A stretch of DNA of 64,000 bases from Streptomyces sp. STR69 (GTDB lineage: Bacteria > Actinomycetota > Actinomycetes > Streptomycetales > Streptomycetaceae). The notes under the pieces were generated by a model. The model was given only the letters and a program-made list of their open reading frames with translations, was not told the DNA's origin and made no database searches. A program made the translations under genes and the position numbers. This document shows, in pieces, positions 27,254 through 36,199 of this stretch (position 1 is the first letter of the stretch; every line of letters starts with the position of its first letter). The stretch lies in the NCBI RefSeq assembly GCF_024519455.1, contig NZ_JALJRY010000011.1, forward strand, positions 236,203 to 300,202. Reading direction: 5' to 3'.

Positions 27254-28117
27254 ATGACCTCGCCCAGCGGCACTGGCATCGTCGTCTTCGGAGCCGGCCG
27301 CATCGGTAGCTCCCTGGCCCGCGGAATCGCCGAGGCCGCCGAGTGCGATGCCGACGTCTTCGTCACCACCAGGTCGGGAGCGCCTTCAGCCCGTACCGAA
27401 GGGTTGTCCCTCGTTTCGAATGCCGACGGGGCCACACGTGCCGACTACGCGTTCATCTGCACCAAGCCGCAGGACACCGCAGCCCTCCTCGACGAGATCC
27501 GGGACGACCTGCGACCGAACGCCGTCGTCGTGTCCTTCGTCAGCGGATTGACCACTCAATGGTTCGAGGCGCGACTCGGCGCCGGAAGACCGGTCGTGCG
27601 GGTGATGACGACACTCGCCATCGAACTCGGCTGCGGCGCGAGCGTCGCCGCCGGCGGCGCGCACGCGACCCCGGACCACATGAGTGTCGTGAACTCGCTG
27701 CTCACCGCCGTGGGAACGTCGGTCGAGGCACCCGAGGACTACCTCGACGCCGTGTCAGGAATCTCCGGCGGCGGGATCGCCTACTTCTACTTCCTGGTCG
27801 AAGTGATGACGCAGGCAGGCGTCAAGGAAGGCCTTCCCGTCGACCTTGCTCGGGACCTTCTCATCCAGGCCGCGGTCGGCGCGGGCGAGATGATGCGTGC
27901 CTCGGGTCGCCACCCCGCCCAACTGCGCGAAGACGTGATGAGCCGTGGGGGCCAGACGATCGCCGCGTTCCGCGAACTTGAGCGCCACAACGTGCGCGAC
28001 GCCCTCTTCGACGCCGTGGCGGCTGCCCACGCGCGCGGCAGAGAACTCGCTTCGCAGTCCGAGCTCGATCGCCAACAGTCCAAGTCCACGAACGACGAGA
28101 ACGCGGAGCCGGTATGA
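27254..28117 (+). CDS. Pyrroline-5-carboxylate reductase-like protein
   Basis: 287 aa of the ProC family. N-terminal dinucleotide fold (VVFGAGRIGSSLARGI), the ICTKPQDTAALLDEI segment corresponding to 'vKPq', VVSFVSGLT, and the C-terminal dimer domain with AVSGISGGGIAYFYFLVE and LREDVMSRGGQTIAAF. ProC reduces 1-pyrroline-5-carboxylate to proline with NAD(P)H. Location in a dyad-controlled operon suggests a specialised imine reductase rather than the housekeeping copy. A GGAG ribosome site precedes the ATG. The stop overlaps the RidA start. Confidence 0.87.
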   Translation: MTSPSGTGIVVFGAGRIGSSLARGIAEAAECDADVFVTTRSGAPSARTEGLSLVSNADGATRADYAFICTKPQDTAALLDEIRDDLRPNAVVVSFVSGLTTQWFEARLGAGRPVVRVMTTLAIELGCGASVAAGGAHATPDHMSVVNSLLTAVGTSVEAPEDYLDAVSGISGGGIAYFYFLVEVMTQAGVKEGLPVDLARDLLIQAAVGAGEMMRASGRHPAQLREDVMSRGGQTIAAFRELERHNVRDALFDAVAAAHARGRELASQSELDRQQSKSTNDENAEPV

Positions 28118-28524
28118 GTGACGTCAAGATCACGGTCCACTCCCCCGAGGCACCGGCTGCCGCCGGACCGTACAGCCACGGTGTGATCTCCCGCGGGACC
28201 CTGTTCTGCTCAGGGCAGATCGCCCTCGATCCCGTATCGAACCTCTTGCTGCACGCCGGCGACGTCGCCGGTCAGGTGACTCAGTGCCTGGACAATCTGA
28301 ATGCCGTCGCGGCGTCCGCCGGCACCGATCTCCGCGAGTACGGGTTGCGGACGACGATCTATGTCGCGAACCTCGACAGGGACTGGCCGATCGTCAACGA
28401 GGCCTACGGTCGGTGGTTCGGCGACGCGACCCCACCGGCACGTGTCACGTTCGGCGTGGCCATGCTGCCGCTCGGAGCGAGTGTGGAGATCGACGCGTAC
28501 GTCGCGGTTCCACGGTCCATCTGA
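28114..28524 (+). CDS. RidA/YjgF-family enamine/imine deaminase
   Basis: 136 aa, normal family size. Characteristic GPYSHGV and FCSGQIALDP near the N-terminus, the Arg in PPARVTFGVAMLP and the Glu in SVEIDAYVAV. RidA proteins hydrolyse reactive 2-aminoacrylate-type enamines/imines to ketoacids. ATGA overlap with the ProC-like gene shows coupled translation, which fits an imine-producing pathway. Confidence 0.9.
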   Translation: MSDVKITVHSPEAPAAAGPYSHGVISRGTLFCSGQIALDPVSNLLLHAGDVAGQVTQCLDNLNAVAASAGTDLREYGLRTTIYVANLDRDWPIVNEAYGRWFGDATPPARVTFGVAMLPLGASVEIDAYVAVPRSI

Positions 28525-28853
28525 ATTCGCTTGTGGCGGCGTTCGCCCGGGGAACGCCGCCATCTGTGTCCATGCTCCGGAAGCGGCGTCAGCCGGGGTA
28601 CGACTACCGGCGTTCCGTCGTCTGCGGGATCGTCTCCTTGATCGGCCTCGGCATCGTCCAGCGCTCGCCTCGCATCGAAGGGCCGCTGTCCGACGGTGGC
28701 ACCGGTCGGTTCGTCGTCGATACGGAAGTCGCCTGCTGCGCAGCACGGTCACCGACCGACCACCACCGAAAGACGCGATCCGTTCGCGGCACCGACAGTG
28801 CGTGCCGCGAGGCAGCACCCCGGCGCGGTCACGGACGTCCGAGACGGAGAACA
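28525..28853. other. Intergenic stretch without supported gene
   Basis: Follows the RidA stop. A long plus-strand frame passes through but shows no family signal until the SDR remnant begins. Confidence 0.4.
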
Positions 28854-29235
28854 ATGCAGCTCAAACGAACTACGGCAGTTGCCGCAGGCACGGCCTCCGG
28901 CCGCGGTGCCACGACGGCGGCATACCTGGCTCCGCACGGCGCACGCGTTGTGAGCCATGACCCTGACGGCGCGGCCTTCGCGGTTCCCCAGGTCGACGGA
29001 GTGCCATTCGTGACGGTCGATGTCACGGACCCGGCCACGGTGGAGAGGGGTGGCCTCGACATCGTTTGCTCCCGGCCCGCGCCGCCACGAGAGCCTGATG
29101 CCGACCGCGAATGTGCCGTTCCCTCAGAGGCCGGTTCCTCCCGAGGGCTGCACACGTCTCGCGGTACTCCTCGCGCAGCGCAGGTACATGAACGGCAAGG
29201 TCGTACGGACGGACGAGACCATGAGGACGGCGACT
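28854..29235 (+). pseudogene. Internally deleted short-chain dehydrogenase remnant
   Basis: The N-terminal part reads AAGTASGRGATTAAYLAPHG, then ARVVSHDPDG and FVTVDVTDPATVER..LDIV, the Rossmann half of an SDR. After a frame change the DNA ends with YMNGKVVRTDETMRTATR, resembling the SDR C-terminus (G.v.rvDGGmR). The catalytic centre (Ser/Tyr/Lys) is deleted. It lies between the RidA gene and the second cyclodeaminase gene, so it was probably an operon member. Confidence 0.65.
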
Positions 29236-29237
29236 CG

Positions 29238-30188
29238 GTGACCGCGTTCACACACTTCGATCACGACCGGATTCTCACGCTGGTTCGTCCGCGTCAGGCA
29301 GTGGAATCCGTCGAGCGAGCTCTGCGAGGTGGGCTTGAAACCGGGCGTGGTCCGGCCAGACAGATCGCGGATGTCTCGCACGGTCAATTCCTGCTCATGC
29401 CGTCGGAGGTCGGCGCCTTCGCCGGAGTGAAGGTTGCGACAGTGGCCCCGGAGAATCCGCGTCGTGGGCGCCCACGGATTCAGGCCACGTATTTGCTCTT
29501 CGACGCCGAGACGCTCTCGCTGATCGCCACCATGGACGGGGTTGCGCTGACCAATCTCCGCACGCCGGCGGTCTCCATCGCGGCGGTCCGCCCGGTCCTC
29601 CGCCTCGCGCGCCACCCGCTCAAGGTTGTCAGTTTCGGCTGTGGCCCACAGGGACGCGCACACGTGCGGACGCTGTCCGATGTCGTCGAGGATCCGCTCG
29701 CGTCGATCACCTGGGTCGCGCGCGACCGGGACCGAGCGGTCGCTTCGCTGCCGGCGCAGTCCACGGTCCTCAGGACCGGCTCCGCCGAAGTCGCCGACGC
29801 GGTGGCCGAAGCGGATGTGATTGTCTGCGCCACCAGCGCCCGCGAGCCGCTGTTCTCCGGCGGCCTGCCGAAGAACGACGCCGTCGTCATCGCGGTCGGC
29901 TCGCACGAGGTCGACGTACGGGAGATCGACGGAACGCTGATGGCGCGGGCACAGGTCATCGTCGAGGACGTGCCCACCGCCCTCAGGGAAGCCGGCGATG
30001 TGATCCTGGCGATCGAGGAGAGGAAGCTCGCGGAGTCCGACCTGGTCGAGATGGCAGACATCGTGACCGGCAAGGCGCTGCTCAGCGGTGGGGTGCCAAC
30101 GGTCTTCAAGAGTTCCGGGATGGCCTGGCAAGATCTGGTTGTCGCCACGGAGGTCCTACGGGCGCACGAGGGTCTCGTGGCGGGCTGA
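29238..30188 (+). CDS. Ornithine cyclodeaminase/mu-crystallin family protein (copy 2)
   Basis: 316 aa from a GTG (VTAFTHFDHD). Rossmann motif SFGCGPQGRAHVRTL and landmarks VKVATVAPEN, FDAETLSLIATMDGVALTNL and SSGMAWQDLVVATEVL. Shorter and clearly diverged from copy 1 at 17 kb. It may act as a cyclic-imine reductase or dehydrogenase on the same pathway. No promoter of its own is evident; transcription probably comes from site D through the ProC-like and RidA genes and the SDR remnant. Confidence 0.85.
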   Translation: MTAFTHFDHDRILTLVRPRQAVESVERALRGGLETGRGPARQIADVSHGQFLLMPSEVGAFAGVKVATVAPENPRRGRPRIQATYLLFDAETLSLIATMDGVALTNLRTPAVSIAAVRPVLRLARHPLKVVSFGCGPQGRAHVRTLSDVVEDPLASITWVARDRDRAVASLPAQSTVLRTGSAEVADAVAEADVIVCATSAREPLFSGGLPKNDAVVIAVGSHEVDVREIDGTLMARAQVIVEDVPTALREAGDVILAIEERKLAESDLVEMADIVTGKALLSGGVPTVFKSSGMAWQDLVVATEVLRAHEGLVAG

Positions 30189-30539
30189 TCTCACTGGCCT
30201 CGATCTTGCGTACGCCCGGCAGGACTTGGAGGTTGACCATGCACATGGTTGGTCGTTGTTGCGTGACAGCCTTGCGCGCGGAGGGAGACACGACAGGGCC
30301 GAGATCGCCTTCCCTCTCCGCGCACCAAGCCCGGCGACGGCCCGCCTGCCGCCGGTCCAGCCGCCTTGCCCGGTCTCGGTCGGCACCGGAGCACACCCCC
30401 TGCGACGCGGTGTCGTGTCCGACGAGTCCGCTCCGCTCGGCGATCTGCGAGCGCTCACCCCGCCGGTCTGCCCGGCCGGCGAGACCCGGGGCCCCAGCCG
30501 GCCGGAGTGACTCCCGGCTCGCCGACACCGGCGGCCGGA
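30189..30539. other. Intergenic stretch without recognisable gene
   Basis: Lies between convergent genes; no convincing coding signal or clear terminator was seen. Confidence 0.4.
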
Positions 30540-31817
30540 TCAAGCGGGCTGCGGAGTCAGGCGCTTGAGGCCCTTCCGGTCGTAGTACATGGTCATCGCG
30601 AAGCCGAAGAGCAGAGCCAGGACGGCACCGAGCGCGATCATGATCCAGGCCCGGGTGAGGCCGGCGTCGCCGCGGGCGTCGAAGTAGAGGATCGCCCTTA
30701 CGCCGTCGCTGAGTTGGCGCATGGGCTCGAAGTGGGAGAGGAAGCGGTAGAAGCCGGGGACGGCCTGGAGGGGGACGGTCGCGTCGGAGGACGGCAGGCC
30801 CAGGACGATGAACACGAACATGGACACCAGTTGGCCGACCCCGCCAAACGCGGCGTTGATGGCCTGGACGCCGAGGCCGACGGCGAGGGCCGCGCAGTAG
30901 GAGTAGATCCACAGCAGCGGGATGTGGGTCGCGTCCATCCCGAGGATGCTGATGCAGGCCAGCATCACGAAGGAGACGCTGAAGACCGTGATCGCGGCCG
31001 TCATGACCATCTTCAGCAGCAGTGTCTGGGCGCGGTTGACGGGGACCGTGAGCCGTCGGGTGTGCCAGGGGCCGATCTCGTTGTCGGCGTAGCCGAGGGA
31101 GGTGTCGACGCCGTTGCTGATGACATTGGCTCCCATGAACCCGGCGAGCACGAGCAGCAGGGTGTAGTAGAAGGCGCTCAGGCCGAGACCGCTGCGGCTG
31201 CCGAGGGGGTGGCCGACCTGGGCGGTGACGCCGACCGGATCGGCGAGCAGCAGCTTATGTGCGGAGTCCGCTCCCGCGGTGGCTGTCAGCTGCTTGCCGA
31301 TGGTCTGGGACGCCTGGTGGGCGGCGGCCGTGGTGATCTGGCCGGCCATGGAGGAGCCCAGGCTGCCCTTGCCCGGGTTGGTCAGCACCGTCAGCGTCGG
31401 GCGGGCGGTGGCGCTCGCGGTGGTGAGCGCGGCGACGGAGTCGGTGAAGCCCGCGGGGACGACCAGGGCGCCGTAGACCTTGCCGGAGTCCAGCTCGTCC
31501 TGGGCCTGCCGGAGCGTGAGGGCACGCCACTCGGCCTTGTCGCTGGAGGTGTCGGAAAGGATGGTCCGGGTTATCTGTGTGCCGAGGTTCTCCTGCTGCC
31601 CGGGCAGCGGCTCCCCCTGGTCGGCGTTGACGAGCGCAATCGGCAGGTCGTGCAGGTCGCCCTGCGGGTTGACGATGCCGCCCATGTAGAGCAGTGACAG
31701 CAGCAGGGCGAGCAGCCCGCTGAGGACCGTGGGCATCAGCCACAGCCTGGGGCGGCGCAGGAGCGTGGCGGCGCGTTCCTGCGGGCCGTTGTCGGGGGTC
31801 ATGCCGTCGGTGGTCAT
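30540..31817 (-). CDS. DUF3533/YhgE-Pip-like ABC-2 type membrane protein
   Basis: 425 aa. One N-terminal helix (LWLMPTVLSGLLALLLSLLY), a ~160-residue extracytoplasmic domain (LPIALVNADQGEPL, YGALVVPAGFTDSVAAL), then five helices ending in a cytoplasmic tail. This is the topology of the DUF3533/YhgE family, related to ABC-2 transporter permeases, and often linked to efflux or envelope stress. There is no ATPase gene beside it. It is divergent from a TetR regulator, with two operator copies between, so it is probably repressed by that TetR and induced by a small molecule. Confidence 0.82.
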   Translation of the reverse strand: MTTDGMTPDNGPQERAATLLRRPRLWLMPTVLSGLLALLLSLLYMGGIVNPQGDLHDLPIALVNADQGEPLPGQQENLGTQITRTILSDTSSDKAEWRALTLRQAQDELDSGKVYGALVVPAGFTDSVAALTTASATARPTLTVLTNPGKGSLGSSMAGQITTAAAHQASQTIGKQLTATAGADSAHKLLLADPVGVTAQVGHPLGSRSGLGLSAFYYTLLLVLAGFMGANVISNGVDTSLGYADNEIGPWHTRRLTVPVNRAQTLLLKMVMTAAITVFSVSFVMLACISILGMDATHIPLLWIYSYCAALAVGLGVQAINAAFGGVGQLVSMFVFIVLGLPSSDATVPLQAVPGFYRFLSHFEPMRQLSDGVRAILYFDARGDAGLTRAWIMIALGAVLALLFGFAMTMYYDRKGLKRLTPQPA

Positions 31818-32197
31818 GGTTCTCCGTCGTGTCTGGTGCAGGGCGGGGCACGGGGCGGAAGGCCGCCCCGCAGCAATGAGGAGGAGGCGGGGCGAGCAAG
31901 CGGCGCCTCGCCGTACCGCCCCGTCGGAGTAGGTCGATCCGGCTGCTCAGAGGCGCAGCACCTGGCAGCCGGGATCGCCCTTCCAGCGGGCGCTCCCGCC
32001 TCGCCGAAAGGCAACACTTCGTTCACGAACGGCAGCGGCCTGCACGTCCGCACCGACGAACTCGGGCCCGGCAGCGACCGGACCGTTGGTCTTCGTTCGC
32101 GGGGTGCAGATGCCTTGGAACATGTGGAGGTCCGCCTGGTTGACGGTGACGCCCACAGGGGCGCACACGGTGCTGTTCGGCTGTGGACCTCCGTCGA
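31818..32197. other. 5' region of the DUF3533 gene
   Basis: Long upstream region with no recognised gene. An 89-codon minus frame begins inside the operator, but it shows no family motif. Confidence 0.4.
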
Positions 32198-32245
32198 ACT
32201 TATGCCGTAAGTCCACGTTCCCGAAGATAGACTTACGGCATAAGT
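32198..32245. promoter_or_regulatory. Paired 15-bp operators for the adjacent TetR protein
   Basis: Two copies of ACTTANNNNNTAAGT: ACTTATGCCGTAAGT (32198-32212) and, inverted, ACTTACGGCATAAGT (32231-32245), centres 33 bp apart (about three helical turns). Each copy is itself a dyad, and together they form a larger perfect inverted repeat. Confidence 0.8.
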
Positions 32246-32342
32246 CCAGTCAAGCCCGCACTCCGGGAGCAGGGCGGTTCTCCGCCAGGGCTTACGCTGC
32301 ACGTTCGATCCGGATGCACCGCCACCGGCGGAGGGAGGGGTG

Positions 32343-33002
32343 ATGGCCCAGAGACTGACCCGCCGTGGGCCGCTGACCAGGGAGGAGATCGTCAGCCGTG
32401 CCCTGGAACTGGCGGAGGCCGAGGGCGTGGAGAAGCTGTCGCTCCACAAGATCGCGACGGCGGTCGGGGTGCGGACCATGTCGCTGTACAACCACGTCGA
32501 CGACAAGACCGACGTGCTCGACGCCATGGCGGACGTGATCCTGAAGGGCATCGTGATCCCCGACGTGGACGGGATGTCCTGGCAGGACGGACTGCGTGGC
32601 CTCGCCCGTGCCTTCCGCACCGCAGCCCTGAGGTACCCGCATTCCGCGACCCTGGTACTGACGCGGGACCTGAAGGCCTCCGCCGCTATGCCGGTCATCG
32701 AGACCGCACTGCGCGTACTGAACCGGGCCGGCCTGGAAGGCGCCGCCGCCGTGCACGTCCTGCGCGCCTTCATCGCGTTCCTGATCGGGACACTGGCGCG
32801 GGAGGTCGGCTCGGCGCCTACATATGCCGGTGCCATCCCGGAAGTTGTCGCCGACCGGGAGCGGGATCTCGCCCGGAGCGGGTTGCCGGCCATGGCCGCC
32901 GTGGCGGGCGAACTGGCGGTCTGCGACCACGAGGCGGAGATGGAGTTCGGGCTCGAACTCATCCTCGACGGGGTGCGCCGCCGCGTCACCCCGGCGGGCT
33001 GA
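32343..33002 (+). CDS. TetR/AcrR-family regulator (TetR_C subgroup)
   Basis: 219 aa. HTH: TREEIVSRALELAEAEGVEK, then KIATAVGVRTMSLYNHVDDK. The C-terminal domain (DGLRGLARAFRTAALRYPH..., LRAFIAFLIGTLAREVG) is of the TetR_C type seen in regulators of drug exporters. A strong GGAGGGAGGGG lies just ahead of the ATG. It probably binds the paired 15-bp operators ~100 bp upstream, controlling itself and the divergent DUF3533 membrane protein. Confidence 0.88.
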   Translation: MAQRLTRRGPLTREEIVSRALELAEAEGVEKLSLHKIATAVGVRTMSLYNHVDDKTDVLDAMADVILKGIVIPDVDGMSWQDGLRGLARAFRTAALRYPHSATLVLTRDLKASAAMPVIETALRVLNRAGLEGAAAVHVLRAFIAFLIGTLAREVGSAPTYAGAIPEVVADRERDLARSGLPAMAAVAGELAVCDHEAEMEFGLELILDGVRRRVTPAG

Positions 33003-33224
33003 GCCCTGGGCAGCCAGGAACCGGCTCATTGGCCCATGCCCGGCCGGGACGACTCCGGGCGTTCCGTCTTGCGGGTCAGGAAGCTCACGGCGGCTGTGAA
33101 GTCGTCGAAGAAGGAAGGCAGGGTTCGCTGAGCGAACGGATCCGTCAGGTGCGGCTCACCGGCAGCGACCAGCCCCCATCCCGCTGACCGGCTGGTTCCG
33201 CAACGGCTTCGGTGACGTCGTGGA

Positions 33225-33535
33225 GCCGGCGCTCAACCTCGCACGCGGCTACGCACGCGTCATGATGCTCGCCAACGGCTGCCCCGGATACTCCAAGCGC
33301 CGCCGCCTCACCGGAGGACAACACCGCGGCGGTGGTCGCCGCCGACGGCTCCGGCGACTACGACACCGGGCAGGCCGCGATCGACGCCATCCCCTCGGAC
33401 GGACTCCAGTACACCATCGAGATCGAGCCCGGCACCTACCCCGAGGCGATCACCGTCCCCGCGAGCAAGGCGAACCTGCTGATCAGGGGGCCAGCAGCAA
33501 TGCCTCCGGGGTCGTCATCACCACAGACCGGTGAG
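33225..33535 (+). pseudogene. Pectinesterase N-terminal remnant
   Basis: VVAADGSGDYDTGQAAIDAI, then YTIEIEPGTYPEAITVPASK and LLIRG followed after a frame change by SSNASGVVITTD, match the start of pectin methylesterases ('V..DGSGDY.TVQAAIDA.P', 'I.I.PGTY.E.V.VP..K'). The catalytic parallel beta-helix is missing. Confidence 0.65.
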
Positions 33536-33599
33536 GCCCGTCGGCTGACCGGCACCTCCACACCGGACTGGAGCGGCGCGTGAGCGGCGACCAGCAGCA

Positions 33600-33812
33600 G
33601 ACCCCGGTGCCCCGCTGGTCCGCCTGGAGGCCCGGGAGAAGCAGACCACCGCGGAGACGGAGGCCGCCCATGAGCAGATCGTGCAGATCAGCGCACTGCT
33701 GCCGGGCTCACCCTGGCCGCCGACCACATCGCGATCACCCGCAAGACGCTCCTCGACTTTCCCGACGAAGTGCCGGCAGCGGCGGTCACGCGGTACCCCA
33801 CGACCGTGAAAG
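33600..33812 (+). pseudogene. Fragment of a small helical protein
   Basis: Plus strand reads RLVRLEAREKQTTAETEAAH, then EQIVQISALL, and in another frame LAADHIAITRKTLLDFPDE. This has the heptad-like look of short coiled-coil proteins common beside Streptomyces transposases. No function can be assigned. Confidence 0.35.
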
Positions 33813-33813
33813 G

Positions 33814-34623
33814 TCACGGACCTGTGATGGTGGCTGCGGGCTGCGGTGCCTGCTGGATGGAGAGTTGTTCGATTCCGGGGACTACGACGTATTTGGCGAG
33901 GTAGGCGGCCTTTCCGGAGAGCCCGGCGGTCTGGGTCAGGACGAGGAGAGGGTCGCACGGCTGCAGATTCAAGAGCTTGGCCCGCGTGACGCCGGCGATT
34001 CCGGCCGTGATCCGGCATTGCCCCGGGCCGAAGACGGGGCCGAGCATGTCGGCCAGCCCGCTCAGCAGCGTGTGCGATCCGACTTGCAGCTCTTGGATCC
34101 GGTCAGCAGCGACTTGGCTGATGGCGCGAAGGTAAATACCGGCGGGGATGTGCTCCTGGACCAGGGCTACAGGTTCGCCGTCCAGGCTCAGACGGCTTTC
34201 GCAGAACCACGCGTTGCTGTCCTCGTCGAGCCCGAGACCCTGCATGACAAAGTCCGTGGGTCGCTGAAGGGTCATCTCCAGGCGCTCGACCTGGATGGGA
34301 TGGCCCGGTGCCGACAGGATGCTCTCGAACGGGTGCAGTTGCTCAAGTCCCGGTCGCGGCAGGGCGGGGACGACGAAGCGCCCCACTCCTCGGCGCGTCC
34401 GGATGAGCCCGTCCTCCTCAAGCAGCATGAGCGCTTCGCGCACGACGGTGCGGCTGACATTCAGCCGTTCGCCCAGTTCGCTCTCCCTTGGCAGGGCCGA
34501 GCCCAGACCGAAGACGTGCGAACGAATCCCGTGCGCCATGCGCGAGTAGACGGCCACCCGTAGCGGCTGCCCTACGGGGACGGACAGGGGGGTAGCAAGG
34601 AACTCGTCGAGGGTGATGGTCAC
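33814..34623 (-). CDS. GntR-family regulator with UTRA domain
   Basis: 269 aa. Winged helix: LPRESELGERLNVSRTVVRE followed by ALMLLEEDGLIRTRRGVGRF. The C-terminal UTRA-like ligand-binding domain contains DFVMQGLGLDEDSNAWFCES and EPVALVQEHIPAG. Transcribed divergently from an MFS permease that leads to nucleoside hydrolase and adenosine deaminase genes, so its effector is probably a nucleoside, base or sugar phosphate. A TCTGACAT dyad in the intergenic region is the likely operator. Confidence 0.87.
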   Translation of the reverse strand: MTITLDEFLATPLSVPVGQPLRVAVYSRMAHGIRSHVFGLGSALPRESELGERLNVSRTVVREALMLLEEDGLIRTRRGVGRFVVPALPRPGLEQLHPFESILSAPGHPIQVERLEMTLQRPTDFVMQGLGLDEDSNAWFCESRLSLDGEPVALVQEHIPAGIYLRAISQVAADRIQELQVGSHTLLSGLADMLGPVFGPGQCRITAGIAGVTRAKLLNLQPCDPLLVLTQTAGLSGKAAYLAKYVVVPGIEQLSIQQAPQPAATITGP

Positions 34624-34695
34624 AGAGGCCTCGCTTCTGACGATTCAGCCAACGGAAGGTTCCTCTATCAAACCAGGAAATCAACTGCTAGACAC

Positions 34696-34726
34696 ATGTC
34701 AGACCGAGAGGTATAACATCTGACAT
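34696..34726. promoter_or_regulatory. Putative GntR operator dyad
   Basis: ATGTCAGA (34696-34703) and TCTGACAT (34719-34726) form an exact inverted repeat with a 15-bp spacer. It lies ~70 bp upstream of the divergent gntR start and ~40 bp upstream of the permease. A TATAAC element lies within the spacer. Confidence 0.6.
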
Positions 34727-34765
34727 CAGACCGGAGTTTCACTCTAGGTAACAGTGGGGCCGCAA

Positions 34766-36184
34766 ATGAACACAAGCAGTGCTCATGCTCGGTGGTTGGA
34801 CGAACGGAAATCCGGGACGCGCGCCGATCCCGGCGCGGACAGCAAGGCCGTCAGCCTCGTCGCTGTCCTGGTGCTGGGTGTCATCGCCTACGCGCTGAAC
34901 GCCAGCATGATCACCCCGGCTCTGCCGGACATGGCGCGCGAACTCGGCACAAGCGTCAAGGACATCGCACAGGTCTCGTCCCTGTTCTTCCTGGCCGGAG
35001 CCGTCGCCGGAGTGGTCTTCTCCCGATTCAGCGACTTCACGGGCCGCAAGAGAATGCTCCTCGCCGTCCTCGCGGCAACCTCCGTAGGAACCATCCTGTG
35101 CGTCTTCGCACCCAACCTGCCGACACTGCTGGCCGGCCGCGTACTGCAGGGCGCGTCCAGCGCCGCCTTCCAGCTCGCCTACGTCATCCTCAACGAGCGG
35201 CTCAGCGCCAAGGTGTTCGGAACCGCGCTCGGCGTGATCACCTCGATCAACGGCGGAGTCGGCGGCCTTGACGGCTATCTCGGAGGCCGCCTGTCCGACA
35301 CCCTCGGCTACCGCTCGATCTTCGTCGTCATCCTCCTGGTCTGTATCGCCGCGATTGGCTGTGTCGCCCTGTTCCTGCCCGACACCGCCCGACCCGCGGC
35401 CAGCGGACACATGGACTGGTGGGGCTCTGCCGCCTTGTCCATCGGCTTGATCTGCGTAACCTACTTCGTCTCCTACGGCTCGTCGGACGGATGGACAGCG
35501 CCGACCGCTCTCGGGTATCTGGTGGGTACGGTCTTGTCCTTCGTGGCCTTCGTCCTTGTCGAAAGACGGACCACGACCCCGCTGATCGCCGTCAGACACC
35601 TGCGCTCTCGCCAGGTCTGGCCCGTCGTAGCCACGACCATCACTGTCCTGGCGGGCGTCTTCGCCGTCATCAACTTCACTGTCGTCATCCTCAGCCAGAA
35701 CTCCGACATCGGCTTCGGGCTGTCCGCCTCACGCTCCGCGCTGCTCTACCTGGCCCCCGCAGCCGTCATCGGCGTCTTCGCGGCCCCAGCCGCCGGATGG
35801 CTCGCCGGCAAAGCCGGCTGGATCAAGATCCTCAGAATCGGGCTCGCCCTCAACATCGTCCCGCTGGCCGTGATCGCGCTCTACCCCACGAACCGCTGGA
35901 GTGTCTTCGCTGCGATCGCCGCGCTCGGCGTCGTCTACAACGGCCTCGTCCTGACCACCGTCAACGGCCTTGGCGTCATCCAGTCTCCCGAGGAAGCCCC
36001 CGCCGCCCTCCCCGGCCTCAACGGAGCCGCGTTCGGAATCGGCGCAGGCCTCGGCATCGGCATCGTCGCACCCTTCGCAGCACAGGGAACCGTCAGCGGC
36101 TTCACTACCTCCCTCTGGATCTCCTGCGGCATCACGACGCTCGCCCTCGCCGCCAGCTTCTGCATCAAGCCGCGCGAAAGCTAG
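34766..36184 (+). CDS. MFS permease (14-helix DHA2-like), probable nucleoside importer or exporter
   Basis: 472 aa. Fourteen hydrophobic segments; the loop 2-3 motif is FSRFSDFTGRKRMLL, and helix 5 contains the NGGVGGLDGYLGG turn. The ATG at 34766 is preceded by GGGG; a GTG 12 bases earlier is possible. The DHA2 family mostly exports drugs. Here the association with a nucleoside hydrolase, adenosine deaminase and GntR regulator suggests nucleoside transport instead. An IS982-like remnant now separates it from the hydrolase gene. Confidence 0.85.
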   Translation: MNTSSAHARWLDERKSGTRADPGADSKAVSLVAVLVLGVIAYALNASMITPALPDMARELGTSVKDIAQVSSLFFLAGAVAGVVFSRFSDFTGRKRMLLAVLAATSVGTILCVFAPNLPTLLAGRVLQGASSAAFQLAYVILNERLSAKVFGTALGVITSINGGVGGLDGYLGGRLSDTLGYRSIFVVILLVCIAAIGCVALFLPDTARPAASGHMDWWGSAALSIGLICVTYFVSYGSSDGWTAPTALGYLVGTVLSFVAFVLVERRTTTPLIAVRHLRSRQVWPVVATTITVLAGVFAVINFTVVILSQNSDIGFGLSASRSALLYLAPAAVIGVFAAPAAGWLAGKAGWIKILRIGLALNIVPLAVIALYPTNRWSVFAAIAALGVVYNGLVLTTVNGLGVIQSPEEAPAALPGLNGAAFGIGAGLGIGIVAPFAAQGTVSGFTTSLWISCGITTLALAASFCIKPRES

Positions 36185-36199
36185 ACAAGTGAAAAGCCG

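Noticed and set aside
31947..32216. 89-codon minus-strand frame starting inside the TetR operator
   Set aside because: Start lies within the operator, no family motif, and it would be in the leader of the DUF3533 gene. Possible but not supported.
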